Below are positions 9,974 through 20,401 of a stretch of DNA of 64,000 nucleotides, in pieces. This stretch comes from an uncultured cyanobacterium (GTDB taxonomy: Bacteria > Cyanobacteriota > Cyanobacteriia > PCC-6307 > Cyanobiaceae). Where the stretch lies: contig CAIRWM010000067.1 of the NCBI GenBank assembly GCA_903882285.1, positions 1 through 64,000 on the forward strand, given 5' to 3'. A model generated the notes under the pieces. The model was given only the letters and a program-made list of their open reading frames with translations. It ran no database searches and was not told the origin of the DNA. Position 1 is the first letter of the stretch. Each line of letters opens with the position of its first letter. Made by a program: the position numbers and the translations under genes.

Positions 9974-11446
9974 ATGGGGATCGTCGAGTGGCGGAAGCAA
10001 CTGCAGCGGGGCGAGGTCTCCGCCCGCGAGCTCACCGATCAGTACCTCGAGCGGATCGCGGCCGTCGATCCCACCGTGCACGCCTTCCTGGAGATCACGG
10101 GTGATAGGGCCCGTGCCGATGCGGATCGCATCGACGCTGCCCGCGCTGCCGGTAGCGCCCTGCCCGCCCTGGCAGGGATTCCCCTGGCGATCAAGGACAA
10201 CCTCTGTACCCGCGGCATCCGCACCACCTGTTCCAGCCGCATGCTGGAGTCCTTCGTGCCCCCGTACGAATCCACGGTCACCGAACGCCTCTGGAATGCC
10301 GGTGCTGTGCTGCTCGGCAAGACGAACCTCGACGAGTTCGCCATGGGCAGCTCCACCGAGACCTCGGCCTTCGGGCCCAGCCGCAACCCCTGGGATCCGG
10401 AGCGGGTGCCAGGCGGCAGCTCCGGGGGCAGTGCCGCCGCCGTGGCCGCCGGGGAGTGCATGGGTTCCCTCGGCTCCGACACCGGAGGCTCGATTCGCCA
10501 ACCCGCCTCCTTCTGTGGTGTCGTCGGGCTCAAGCCGACCTACGGGCGGGTGAGCCGCTGGGGACTCGTGGCTTTCGCCAGTTCGCTCGACCAGGTAGGT
10601 CCATTCACCAACAGCGTCGCCGATGCCGCCGAGCTGCTGCAAGTGATCGCCGGCGAAGACCCCCGCGACAGCACTTGCCTCAAGGCTCCCGTACCCGACT
10701 ACGTCGCGGCCCTTGAGGCGCCCGTCAAGGGTCTGAGGGTCGGGATGATTCGCGAGTGCTTCGAGGCGGAGGGCCTCGATCCCCAGGTGAAGGCCTCGGT
10801 GCAGGCCGCCGCCCGCCATCTGGAGAGACTGGGGTGCGAGCTGGTGGACATCAGTTGCCCCCGTTTCAACGACGGTATTGCCACCTACTACGTGATTGCC
10901 CCGTCGGAGGCCTCCGCCAACCTGGCCCGCTACGACGGAGTCAAATACGGCTACCGCGCTGCCGCCGCTGCGGCCGACGCTGACAGCCTGGCGATGATGA
11001 CAGCTCGCAGCCGGGCCGAAGGCTTTGGCGATGAGGTGCAGCGGCGCATCCTGATTGGTACCTACGCCCTCTCGGCCGGCTACGTCGACGCCTACTACCG
11101 CAAGGCCCAGCAGGTGCGCAGCCTGATCCGTCAGGACTTCGACCGCGCCTTCACCCAGGTGGACCTGCTGCTCACCCCCACCTCGCCCACCACCGCCTTC
11201 CGCTTCGGTGCCCACGCCGAGGACCCTCTGGCAATGTACCTAGCCGACCTGCTGACTATTCCCGCCAACATGGCTGGACTGCCGGCGATCAGTCTGCCCT
11301 GTGGTTTCGATGACCAGGACCTGCCGATTGGCCTGCAGCTGATCGGCGGCGTGCTTGAGGAACCCCGGCTGCTGCAGCTGGCCCACCACTATGAGCAGGC
11401 GGCGGCGGTGATGACCCACCGGCCCACGGCCGCTCTGGTGGCCTGA
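9974..11446 (+). CDS. gatA: Asp-tRNA(Asn)/Glu-tRNA(Gln) amidotransferase subunit A
   Basis: [33 protein letters not shown] amidase signature. Confidence 0.93.
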   Translation: MGIVEWRKQLQRGEVSARELTDQYLERIAAVDPTVHAFLEITGDRARADADRIDAARAAGSALPALAGIPLAIKDNLCTRGIRTTCSSRMLESFVPPYESTVTERLWNAGAVLLGKTNLDEFAMGSSTETSAFGPSRNPWDPERVPGGSSGGSAAAVAAGECMGSLGSDTGGSIRQPASFCGVVGLKPTYGRVSRWGLVAFASSLDQVGPFTNSVADAAELLQVIAGEDPRDSTCLKAPVPDYVAALEAPVKGLRVGMIRECFEAEGLDPQVKASVQAAARHLERLGCELVDISCPRFNDGIATYYVIAPSEASANLARYDGVKYGYRAAAAAADADSLAMMTARSRAEGFGDEVQRRILIGTYALSAGYVDAYYRKAQQVRSLIRQDFDRAFTQVDLLLTPTSPTTAFRFGAHAEDPLAMYLADLLTIPANMAGLPAISLPCGFDDQDLPIGLQLIGGVLEEPRLLQLAHHYEQAAAVMTHRPTAALVA

Positions 11447-11547
11447 GCCTGCAACACCACATCTGGTGTGCCCTTCGGTGGCGGTGGTAGCGACGGCGCT
11501 GAATGTTGCGTCTGGCGTTAGCCTACGAACACCTGTGAGTTTGGCCC

Positions 11548-14500
11548 TTGGCGTTCGTCCCGCTCCACAACCACAGTGACTACAGCCTGCTGGACGGGGC
11601 CAGCCAGTTGCCGGCGATGGTGGAGCGGGCGGTGGCGCTGGGGATGCCGGCGCTGGCCCTCACCGACCACGGCGTCATGTATGGCGCGATCGAACTACTG
11701 AAGCTCTGCACAAAGGCCGACATCAAGCCGATCATCGGCAACGAGATGTACGTGATCAACGGCTCGATCGAGGATCCGCAGCCAAAGAAGGAGCGGCGCT
11801 ATCACCTCGTCGTGCTGGCCAAGAACGCCACCGGATATCGCAATCTGGTCAAGCTCACCAGCATCAGCCACCTGCGCGGCATGCGCGGCCGGGGCATCTT
11901 CGCGCGCGCCTGCATCGACAAGCAGCTGCTGCAGCAGTACAGCGAGGGCCTGATCGTGGCGACGGCCTGCCTCGGCGGCGAGATCCCCCAGGCGATCCTG
12001 CGCGGTCGTCCCGAGGTGGCCCGCGAGGTGGCTCGCTGGTACCAAGAGCTGTTCGGCGACGATTTTTATCTGGAGATCCAGGACCACGGCGGGATCGAAG
12101 ACAGGATCGTCAATGTCGAGATTGCCCGCATCGGTTCCGAACTCGGCATTCCCCTGATCTCCACCAACGATGCCCACTACCTCAGCAACGGCGACGTTGA
12201 GGCCCACGATGCTCTGCTGTGTGTGCTCACTGGCAAGCTGATCTGCGATGAGAAGCGACTGCGCTACACGGGCACCGAATACATCAAGAGTGAGGCGGAG
12301 ATGGCGCGCCTCTTTGCGGACCATCTTGAGCCCGAGGTGATCGCCACCGCCATCGCCAACACGGCTCTTGTGGCTGAGAAGGTGGAGGACTACGACATCC
12401 TCGGTCGCTACCAGATGCCCCGGTTCCCGATTCCGGAGGGGTATTCTCCGCTCAGCTATCTGACCGAGGTCACCGAGCAGGGGCTACGTCAGCGGCTTGG
12501 CCTCACCGAGGCGGAGGCGTTCGGCGTTGAGTACGGCGATCGCCTGGTGTTCGAACTGCAGGTGATGGAGCAGATGGGTTTCCCCACCTACTTCCTGGTG
12601 GTCTGGGACTACATCCGCTTTGCACGTGAGAGCGGCATCCCCGTGGGACCGGGCCGCGGTTCGGCGGCCGGTTCCCTGGTGGCCTACGCCCTCGGCATCA
12701 CCAATATCGATCCCGTGCGCCACGGCCTGCTGTTTGAGCGCTTCCTCAACCCCGAACGCAAGTCGATGCCGGACATCGACACCGACTTCTGCATCGAGCG
12801 CCGCGGCGAGGTGATCGATTACGTCACTCGTCGCTATGGCGAGGACAAGGTGGCCCAGATCATCACCTTCAACCGCATGACCTCCAAGGCCGTGCTCAAG
12901 GACGTGGCGCGGGTGCTCGACATCCCCTACGGCGAAGCCGATCGCCTGGCCAAGCTGATCCCGGTGGTGCGCGGCAAGCCCGCCAAGCTCAAGGAGATGA
13001 TAGGCGCTGAATCCCCCACGCCGGAGTTCCGTGAGAAGTACGAGGGCGACCCGAAAGTGAAGCACTGGGTTGATCTGGCGATGCGCATCGAAGGCACCAA
13101 CAAGACCTTCGGGGTCCATGCGGCTGGCGTGGTGATCGCGGCCGATCCCCTCGACGACCTGGTGCCACTGCAGCGCAACAACGACGGCCAGGTCATCACC
13201 CAGTACTTCATGGAGGACGTGGAGTCGATGGGGCTGCTGAAGATGGATTTCCTCGGCCTCAAGAACCTCACGATGATCGAGAAGACGATTGATCTGGTCG
13301 CTCGCAGTGAGGGGGAACGCCTCGACCCCGACACCCTGCCGCTGGAGGATGAGGCCACCTTCGCCCTGCTGGCCCGCGGCGACCTTGAGGGCATCTTCCA
13401 GCTCGAATCGAGTGGCATGCGCCAGATCGTGCGTGACCTCAGGCCCTCCTCCCTGGAGGACATCTCCTCGATCCTTGCCCTCTACAGGCCAGGCCCACTC
13501 GATGCCGGCCTGATCCCCAAATTCATCAACCGCAAGCACGGCCGCGAAGTCATTGATTTCGCCCACGCCAAGCTCGAGCCGATCCTCACCGAGACCTACG
13601 GGATCATGGTCTACCAGGAGCAGATCATGAAGATTGCTCAGGACCTGGCGGGCTATTCTCTTGGCGAGGCCGATCTGCTGCGGCGGGCCATGGGGAAGAA
13701 GAAGAAGTCGGAGATGGAGAAGCATCAGAGCGTCTTCGTCAAGGGCGCCAGCGAGCGCGGCGTCGACGTGAAGGTGGCCGAAGCGCTGTTCGAACAGATG
13801 GTGCTCTTCGCCGAGTACTGCTTCAACAAGAGCCACTCCACGGCCTATGGCGCCGTCACCTATCAGACGGCCTATCTGAAGGCCCACTATCCGGTCGCCT
13901 ACATGGCGGCGCTGCTCACCGTCAATGCCGGCCAGTCCGACAAGGTGCAGCGCTACATCGCCAATTGCCTGGCCATGGGCATCGAGGTGATGCCCCCCGA
14001 CGTCAACGCCTCCGGCACGGATTTCACCCCGGTGGACGATCGCATCCTCTTCGGCCTCTCCGCCGTCCGCAATCTCGGCGAGGGCGCCATCAGGCTGCTG
14101 ATCGAGTGCCGCAGCGTTGATGGTCCCTTCCTCTCCTTGGCCGATCTCTGCGATCGACTGCCCTCCCAGCAGGTCAATCGCCGTGCCCTGGAATCGCTGA
14201 TCCACTGTGGTGCTCTCGACGCCCTCGATCCGGCCGCCAACCGGGCTCAGCTGATGGCCGATCTTGATCTGATCCTCGACTGGGCCAGCTCCCGTGCCAA
14301 GGATCGGGCCAGTGGCCAGGGCAACTTGCTCGACCTGCTCGGTGGCGGTGTGGCCGAGCAACCCGGTGGGGATCGCAGCACGGCACCGAAGGCCCCCCCC
14401 ATGGCCGATTACGCCCCCACCGACAAGCTGAAGCTGGAGAAGGAGCTGCTGGGCTTTTACATTTCCGACCATCCGCTGCGCCAGCTCTCTAGCCAGGTGA

Positions 14501-15066
14501 AGCTTCTCTCCCCGATCGGGCTGGCCACGCTCGAGGAGCAGCCCGACAAGGCGAAGGTGAGTGTTATTGCCATGCTGCCGGAGCTGCGTCAGGTGACGAC
14601 ACGCAAGGGGGATCGCATGGCGGTGCTGCAGCTGGAGGATCTCACCGGCAGCTGCGAGGCTGTGGTCTTCCCCAAGACTTATGCCCGCCTGGCCGACCAT
14701 CTGATGGTGGATGCCCGGCTGCTGGTCTGGGCTTCGGTGGACCGCCGCGACGAGCGGGTGCAGCTGATCGTCGACGACTGCCGCAGCATCGATGATCTGC
14801 AGCTGCTGCAGGTCGAACTGGCCCCTGACGAGGCCGGCGACATCGGCATTCAGCACCGACTGCGTGAGTGCCTGCATCGGCACCGGCCCGGCCAGGAGGA
14901 GGCGGGGGTGAGGGTTCCGGTGGTGGCCCTAGTGCGGCAGGAGGGGCAGAGCCGCTGGGTTCGCCTCGGTCCCCAGTTCTGCGTGGCCGACGCGCCGGCG
15001 GCGATGCAGACGCTCGCCTCGGCGGAGTTTCGGGCGAGCCTGCGCGCCCCCCTGGGAGTGGTGTGA
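11548..15066 (+). CDS. dnaE: DNA polymerase III alpha subunit, uninterrupted
   Basis: PHP start [40 protein letters not shown] start. Confidence 0.95.
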   Translation: MAFVPLHNHSDYSLLDGASQLPAMVERAVALGMPALALTDHGVMYGAIELLKLCTKADIKPIIGNEMYVINGSIEDPQPKKERRYHLVVLAKNATGYRNLVKLTSISHLRGMRGRGIFARACIDKQLLQQYSEGLIVATACLGGEIPQAILRGRPEVAREVARWYQELFGDDFYLEIQDHGGIEDRIVNVEIARIGSELGIPLISTNDAHYLSNGDVEAHDALLCVLTGKLICDEKRLRYTGTEYIKSEAEMARLFADHLEPEVIATAIANTALVAEKVEDYDILGRYQMPRFPIPEGYSPLSYLTEVTEQGLRQRLGLTEAEAFGVEYGDRLVFELQVMEQMGFPTYFLVVWDYIRFARESGIPVGPGRGSAAGSLVAYALGITNIDPVRHGLLFERFLNPERKSMPDIDTDFCIERRGEVIDYVTRRYGEDKVAQIITFNRMTSKAVLKDVARVLDIPYGEADRLAKLIPVVRGKPAKLKEMIGAESPTPEFREKYEGDPKVKHWVDLAMRIEGTNKTFGVHAAGVVIAADPLDDLVPLQRNNDGQVITQYFMEDVESMGLLKMDFLGLKNLTMIEKTIDLVARSEGERLDPDTLPLEDEATFALLARGDLEGIFQLESSGMRQIVRDLRPSSLEDISSILALYRPGPLDAGLIPKFINRKHGREVIDFAHAKLEPILTETYGIMVYQEQIMKIAQDLAGYSLGEADLLRRAMGKKKKSEMEKHQSVFVKGASERGVDVKVAEALFEQMVLFAEYCFNKSHSTAYGAVTYQTAYLKAHYPVAYMAALLTVNAGQSDKVQRYIANCLAMGIEVMPPDVNASGTDFTPVDDRILFGLSAVRNLGEGAIRLLIECRSVDGPFLSLADLCDRLPSQQVNRRALESLIHCGALDALDPAANRAQLMADLDLILDWASSRAKDRASGQGNLLDLLGGGVAEQPGGDRSTAPKAPPMADYAPTDKLKLEKELLGFYISDHPLRQLSSQVKLLSPIGLATLEEQPDKAKVSVIAMLPELRQVTTRKGDRMAVLQLEDLTGSCEAVVFPKTYARLADHLMVDARLLVWASVDRRDERVQLIVDDCRSIDDLQLLQVELAPDEAGDIGIQHRLRECLHRHRPGQEEAGVRVPVVALVRQEGQSRWVRLGPQFCVADAPAAMQTLASAEFRASLRAPLGVV

Positions 15067-15072
15067 TCCCTG

Positions 15073-15561
15073 CTACGGCTGCTCTGGATCGTTGCTGTCT
15101 GCCGGCCTCTGGCGCATGGCCCGGACCGATTCGCGCAGGCGCGAGAGGTTGAGCTGGATCTGCTCAAGGCCCAGCAGGCTGCCGGCGCCATCCTCCCAGC
15201 TGGAGGAGAGCACGCCGTAGCTCAGACCCACCAGGCCGAGCAAGAAGCAGCCCCCCGACGAGACCAGGGTGAGTCCTGGAGGGATGTCGGCGATGCCGCG
15301 GCTCACCACCAGATAGCTGGCGATGAACACCCCCATGCCCAACATGGTGGGGATGCCCGTGGCGATGACGATGCGCCGGGCCATGCGATTGGCAACGGCA
15401 TCGGGAATCGCCTGCTGGCGAAGACGGCTCGCCCGCAGGGCTGGTTTGGCGGCCGGCGGCGCAGCGAAGCCCCCCGAGCCAGCTGCAGCCGAATTGGGGT
15501 TTCCGGACCCGGCAGCCCTGGAAGCTTTCGGATCCTTCCTGGAGCCCTTGCTGGCTGGCAT
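15073..15561 (-). CDS. PAM68-family protein
   Basis: Two TM segments followed by YGVLSSSWEDGAGSLLGLEQIQLNL. Confidence 0.75.
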   Translation of the reverse strand: MPASKGSRKDPKASRAAGSGNPNSAAAGSGGFAAPPAAKPALRASRLRQQAIPDAVANRMARRIVIATGIPTMLGMGVFIASYLVVSRGIADIPPGLTLVSSGGCFLLGLVGLSYGVLSSSWEDGAGSLLGLEQIQLNLSRLRESVRAMRQRPADSNDPEQP

Positions 15562-15571
15562 TGCGACGGCC

Positions 15572-15841
15572 TCAGCCGCGGATGCCGAGCTTCTCGATCA
15601 GGGCCGCGTAGCGCTCCTGGCTCTGGGCACGCAGGTAACCCAGCAGGCGCTTGCGCCGGCCGATCATCTTGAGCAACCCCTGGCGGGAGGAGAAGTCGTG
15701 GATGTTCTTCTGCAGGTGCCCGCTGAGCTGGCTGATCCGCTCGCTCAGCATCGCCACCTGAACCTCCACCGACCCGGTGTCGGTGCCGTGGGTCTGGTGG
15801 CCGTTGATCAGTTCCTGCTTCTTGGTGGTGGTGAGCGGCAT
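15572..15841 (-). CDS. rpsO: 30S ribosomal protein S15
   Basis: [26 protein letters not shown]...RRKRLLGYL. Confidence 0.95.
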   Translation of the reverse strand: MPLTTTKKQELINGHQTHGTDTGSVEVQVAMLSERISQLSGHLQKNIHDFSSRQGLLKMIGRRKRLLGYLRAQSQERYAALIEKLGIRG

Positions 15842-15915
15842 GGGCGGGAGCGTGCGCAGGCCGGAACCCCGGCGGAGCAAAGAATCATTCTACCGCGCAG
15901 GGGTGCCGCCGAGGT

Positions 15916-16569
15916 TCAGGCCGCCCCCCGGGACAGCCAGCGCAGGCACTCGCGGATCCAGTCGTCGCTGGCGGCATCGCCGGCCAGGCCGGCGGCGGCC
16001 ACCGCCCGCAGGGCGCGATGGATTTCCAGGGTCTCGTAGCCCAGCGCCGCCAGGGTGATCTGCACCTCCTCGCGCCCATCCCCCTGGAGCAGGCTGTCCC
16101 CATCCGCTAGGGGCGGCTCCACGTCGACGGGCCCATCGGCCAGGGCGGCGTAACGCTCCTGCAGCCTGGCCCGCAGTTCCACGGACAGCCGTTCGGCCGT
16201 GCGCTTGCCGACCCCCGGCGCCTGGACCAGCCGCCGCAGGTCGGCCTGCACGATCGCCCGGACCAACTCGTCGACGGTCATCGCCCCCAGCAGGCCAAGG
16301 GCCATCTGGGGCCCGACGCCGCTCACCGCCACCAGCTCACGGAACAGGTCGCGCTCGCAGCGGCTCGGGAAGCCGTAGAGCGTCCAGCCGTCCTCGCGGA
16401 TGCTCTGATGCACGTGCAGTTCCAGGGCGCTGCCGGGTGGGGGCAGGCGCTGCCAGTGCCGTTGACTGAACAGCAGTTCGTAGCCCACACCGTGGCAGAT
16501 CAGCAGGGCACCGAAACGGTTGGCCTGCTGCCATGGTTCGACCACGCGTCCCTGGAGCCAGCCGATCAT
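15916..16569 (-). CDS. ruvA: Holliday junction branch migration protein RuvA
   Basis: MIGWLQGRV start, VSGVGPQMALGLLG and APGVGKRTAERL HhH motifs. Confidence 0.9.
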   Translation of the reverse strand: MIGWLQGRVVEPWQQANRFGALLICHGVGYELLFSQRHWQRLPPPGSALELHVHQSIREDGWTLYGFPSRCERDLFRELVAVSGVGPQMALGLLGAMTVDELVRAIVQADLRRLVQAPGVGKRTAERLSVELRARLQERYAALADGPVDVEPPLADGDSLLQGDGREEVQITLAALGYETLEIHRALRAVAAAGLAGDAASDDWIRECLRWLSRGAA

Positions 16570-16591
16570 GGAAACACGTGCGCCGGCCCCC

Positions 16592-17119
16592 ATGCTGCCC
16601 GCCCTGCCAACCCCCTCCCCCAACGGCCAGTCTCACCGGCCCTTCCGCCGCTTCGATCTCGCCGATGGGCTAGGTCAATGGCTGGGGGCCGTGCTGCTCT
16701 GCTCGGCCCTATTACTGCCGCTTGGGCTCACGAGCTGTGGCCTGGGATCCCAACCGCCGCGCTCGGTGCTGCTCGACGCACTGGCGTTGCAGATCCAGCT
16801 CACCCAGGAGCAGGTGGCCCGCGCCCTCGACCTCGAGGCCGCAGGCCAGCCCCAGGTGAGCCGCGTGCGGGTGGAGCAGCAGGAGGCGATTCACATCGGC
16901 GAGGCCGGGGGAGTGCACCTGCAGGGCCGTTTCGACTGGCGCCTCGCCCAGGATCCGATCCGCGTTGACAGCCACTTCGATCTCTACCTGCAGCGCGGCG
17001 AGCGGGGCGAGAGCTGGCGGCTGGCGAGGCCTGTCGGCAGCAGCGATGGCCAGTGTCAGGACTGGATCACCGACCCGCTGCCCTTGCCCGGGGAGCGCCG
17101 CTTCAACCCCCTGGGCTGA
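16592..17119 (+). CDS. conserved hypothetical protein, lipoprotein-like (LTSCG) N-terminus
   Basis: ORF with hydrophobic N-terminus then TSCG; start uncertain (16520, 16568 or 16592). Confidence 0.55.
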   Translation: MLPALPTPSPNGQSHRPFRRFDLADGLGQWLGAVLLCSALLLPLGLTSCGLGSQPPRSVLLDALALQIQLTQEQVARALDLEAAGQPQVSRVRVEQQEAIHIGEAGGVHLQGRFDWRLAQDPIRVDSHFDLYLQRGERGESWRLARPVGSSDGQCQDWITDPLPLPGERRFNPLG

Positions 17120-17164
17120 GTCCCTCGGGGCTGAGCTCCGCAGGACCGTTCGCCTTTGTTCTGC

Positions 17165-18085
17165 TCAGCGGCTGAGCAGGGTGGCAGCCAGGATCAGGGC
17201 GGCGCCGGCGGCAGTCCAGCCATCGAGCGCCTCGCCGAAGAACAGCCTGCCCCAGAGCGCGGCGAAGGCCACCTGCACGTAGCCGATGGCCGTGGCCTGG
17301 GCTGCCGGCAGCCGGGTGAGGCCCTGGGTCAGGCCGATCTGGCCCAGCTGGGTGAACAGGCCCACCCCCAGCAGGCCCAGCAGTTCCGGCGGGGTGGGCA
17401 GCACGGGGTGGTGCAGCATCCACGGCAGGCTCATCGGAATCGCCACCAGGGGAAACCAGAAGACGATCACCAGCGGGTGCTCGCTACGGCCGAGGCTGCG
17501 CACACTCACGTAGGCGAGGGACGTGAGCAGGGCCCCGGTGATGGCCATAAGCACGCCGACCAGCGGCAGGGCCGCCGCGCCAGGGGCCAACGGGCCCGCC
17601 GTCAGTAGTCCGGGGCGGGCCACCACCAGCACCCCCAGCCAGCCCACCAAGGCGGCCAGGCCCAGCTTCGGGGGTACCCGCTCCCCCAGCAGCCACCAGG
17701 CAAACAGGGCGGTGAAGATGGGGTAGATGTAGTGCATCACCGTGGCTGCTGCCAGTGGCAGCCAGGTCACGGCCGCATAGACGAAAATCAGGGCGACGGT
17801 GCCGAGCACACCGCGCAGGGCCAGCAGGCCCCGCCGCGTTCCCCACGGCGACAGGCCGGCCCGGCGTAGCAGCCCCCAGCTCAGGCTCAGGCTGACCACC
17901 CCCCGAGCCAGCACCACCTCCGCCAGGGGGATGCGCTGCCCCACCCCCTTCACGCACACTGCCATCAGGCTGAAGCTCAGGGCACTTAGCACCAGCCAGA
18001 GCACGGCGAGGGAGGATGCGCGGGAGTTGGCTGTGGCGGTGGCTTGCCGTGGCGCGTTCAGCGGGACATCGTCGGCTGACTTCAC
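17165..18085 (-). CDS. EamA/DMT-family transporter
   Basis: Ten-TM pattern with duplicated EamA-like halves; GTG start assumed. Confidence 0.8.
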   Translation of the reverse strand: MKSADDVPLNAPRQATATANSRASSLAVLWLVLSALSFSLMAVCVKGVGQRIPLAEVVLARGVVSLSLSWGLLRRAGLSPWGTRRGLLALRGVLGTVALIFVYAAVTWLPLAAATVMHYIYPIFTALFAWWLLGERVPPKLGLAALVGWLGVLVVARPGLLTAGPLAPGAAALPLVGVLMAITGALLTSLAYVSVRSLGRSEHPLVIVFWFPLVAIPMSLPWMLHHPVLPTPPELLGLLGVGLFTQLGQIGLTQGLTRLPAAQATAIGYVQVAFAALWGRLFFGEALDGWTAAGAALILAATLLSR

Positions 18086-18133
18086 TCTCCCATGTTCCTC
18101 TGCGGGACCACATCCCTGGTGTCGTACCCCAGA

Positions 18134-20296
18134 ATGGGGCGACCTCCTCCTCCAGCGGTGGTGCCGCTGGTGATCCCCCTGTCCCTGCCACGTCTCCACC
18201 CCCGCACGATCGAGGCCGTCAAGGAGCGTGCCGACATCGTCGACGTGGTGGGCGAGCACGTGGTGCTCAAGAAAAAAGGGCGTGAGTTCGTCGGGGTCTG
18301 CCCCTTCCACGACGACACCTCGCCGTCGATGACGGTGTCACCGGCCAAGCAGTTCTATTACTGCTTCTCGTGCGGCGCCGGCGGCAACGCCATCAAGTTC
18401 CTGATGGAGCTTCAGCGCAGCAGCTTCAGTGATGTGGTGCTGGAGCTGGCGCGCAAATACCAGTTGCCGGTTGAAACCCTCGAGGGTCCACAGCAGGAGC
18501 GGCTGCGTCAGCAGCTGTCGCGCCGGGAGCGCCTCCACCGCGTGCTGGCCCTGGCGGCCGGCTGGTTTCAGAGCCAGTTGCGCAGCTCCGAGGGGGCGTC
18601 GGCGCTGGCCTACCTGCGCCAGAGCCGCGGGCTCAGCGAGACCACGATCGAGAGTTTCGCGCTGGGCTATGCCCCCGATCGCTGGGATGGCCTGCTCTCC
18701 CATCTGCAGCAGGTGGAGGGGCTGGCTCCCGAACTGCTTGAGGCCGCTGGTCTGGTGGTGCCGCGCAAAGGCGGCTCCGGCTTTTACGACCGCTTCCGCC
18801 ACCGGGTGATGGTGCCGATCCGCGATCGCCAGGGCCGGGTGATCGGCTTCGGTGGCCGCAGCCTCGATGACGGCGAACCCAAGTACCTCAACTCTCCGGA
18901 GACGGAGGTGTTCGAGAAGGGCAAGCACCTCTTCGGTCTCGACCGGGCCGCCGATCCGATCCGCCGCGACGACCGGGCGGTGGTGGTCGAGGGTTACTTC
19001 GACGTCATCGCCCTGCATGCGGCCGGCATCGGCAACGCCGTGGCCGCCCTCGGCACCGCCCTGAGCAGCCAGCAGATCACCCAGCTCTGCCGCTGCTGCG
19101 ACAGCAAGCGCCTGATTCTCAACTTCGACAGCGACGGTGCCGGCGTGCGCGCCGCCCAGCGCGCCATCGGGGAGGTGGAGCAGCTGGCGCTGCAGGGCCA
19201 GCTGGAGCTGCGCGTGCTGCATTTGCCCGCCGGCAAGGATCCCGATGAGTTCCTGCAGCAACACGGGGCCGGCGAGTACCGCGCCCTGCTCGATCGTGCC
19301 CCGCTCTGGCTCGACTGGCAGATCGAACAGCTGCTCGAGGGGCGCGACCTGTCCCAGGCCGACCAGTTCCAGCAGGCGGTCTCAGCGCTGGTGGCGCTGC
19401 TGGGCAAGCTGCCCCAGAGCGCCGTGCGCAGTCGCTACCTGCAGCAGGTGGCCGAGCGGCTCTCCGGTGGCCAGGCGCGGCTCGCCCAGCAGCTCGAAGA
19501 TGACCTGCGCCAGCAGGTGAAGGGCCAGCGCTGGCATGGCCGCGCCACGAAGTGGGAGCTGCCCGGCGCTGCCAGCGTGCAGGAGCGGGCCGAGGCCGAG
19601 GTGCTGCGCCTCTACCTGCACGGCCCTAACCACCGCGCCGAGATTCGTCGCCAGCTGCGCCAGTGGGAGCAGGAGGATTTCGGCCTGCGCGATCACCGTC
19701 AGCTGTGGGCGACCATCTGCGAACTCGAGGAGGACAACCTCGGTGCGGGCCGGCTGGAGGCGATCAATCGCGGCAGTGACCCCGGTGACGACCTTGCTGA
19801 TCTCGATCTGCCGCGCCTGCTGGGTGATCGCCTGCTGGTCGATCAGAGCGCCCTGCTTGGTCGCCTCACGCCGCTTCTAAAGCCCAGTGAGGTGCAGCGC
19901 CTGTCCCTGAGCCAGGCCCCCCTGCATTTGCGGGGCGCCGTGGCGACGCGGGCTCGGCTGGCCACGGAGAAGCGCTGCCGGCACCTGCTCGATGCCTGGC
20001 ACGGCCAGAGCCTGCGCACCCTGGAGCACTGCATCGCCCAGTTGCTGGCGGAAGAGTCGCCCTGTGCGCCTGCCACCGGGAACGCAGCACTTGTCCTAGT
20101 GGATGCCGCGCCAGCTGACATGGAAGCCCGCATCGATGCCCTGTTCGCTGTGCTCAATGCCGACGCTCTGCGCTTTCAGGAGGCCTACTACAGCGAGCGG
20201 CGCCACCTTGGTGAGCTCGATCAGCATCGCTGCGCCGGCTACGAGGAGATCGTCGCTGTGCCCGCCGAAGCCCAGCCTGCGGCGGCGGCGGCCTGA
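18134..20296 (+). CDS. dnaG: DNA primase
   Basis: DIVDVVGEHVVLKKKGREFVGVCPFHDDTSPSM, CHC2-type zinc finger, VVVEGYFDVIALH Toprim; start uncertain. Confidence 0.92.
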   Translation: MGRPPPPAVVPLVIPLSLPRLHPRTIEAVKERADIVDVVGEHVVLKKKGREFVGVCPFHDDTSPSMTVSPAKQFYYCFSCGAGGNAIKFLMELQRSSFSDVVLELARKYQLPVETLEGPQQERLRQQLSRRERLHRVLALAAGWFQSQLRSSEGASALAYLRQSRGLSETTIESFALGYAPDRWDGLLSHLQQVEGLAPELLEAAGLVVPRKGGSGFYDRFRHRVMVPIRDRQGRVIGFGGRSLDDGEPKYLNSPETEVFEKGKHLFGLDRAADPIRRDDRAVVVEGYFDVIALHAAGIGNAVAALGTALSSQQITQLCRCCDSKRLILNFDSDGAGVRAAQRAIGEVEQLALQGQLELRVLHLPAGKDPDEFLQQHGAGEYRALLDRAPLWLDWQIEQLLEGRDLSQADQFQQAVSALVALLGKLPQSAVRSRYLQQVAERLSGGQARLAQQLEDDLRQQVKGQRWHGRATKWELPGAASVQERAEAEVLRLYLHGPNHRAEIRRQLRQWEQEDFGLRDHRQLWATICELEEDNLGAGRLEAINRGSDPGDDLADLDLPRLLGDRLLVDQSALLGRLTPLLKPSEVQRLSLSQAPLHLRGAVATRARLATEKRCRHLLDAWHGQSLRTLEHCIAQLLAEESPCAPATGNAALVLVDAAPADMEARIDALFAVLNADALRFQEAYYSERRHLGELDQHRCAGYEEIVAVPAEAQPAAAAA

Positions 20297-20401
20297 GCCT
20301 GACGGCCGCCTGCGCCCGGAGCGGCGATCGGCTGCCGGTTTCGCAACAGAGGCGGTTTCGCCTGCTGATCTGTCTAGCGTTTCGTTATCGCCTGCCGCCT
20401 C

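Noticed and set aside
9536-11215. 559-aa minus-strand ORF opposite gatA
   Set aside because: Low-complexity Gly/His/Ala-rich shadow frame; gatA motifs are unambiguous on the other strand.
12484-14883. 799-aa minus-strand ORF opposite dnaE
   Set aside because: Shadow ORF from high GC and codon bias; dnaE on the plus strand has clear motifs throughout.
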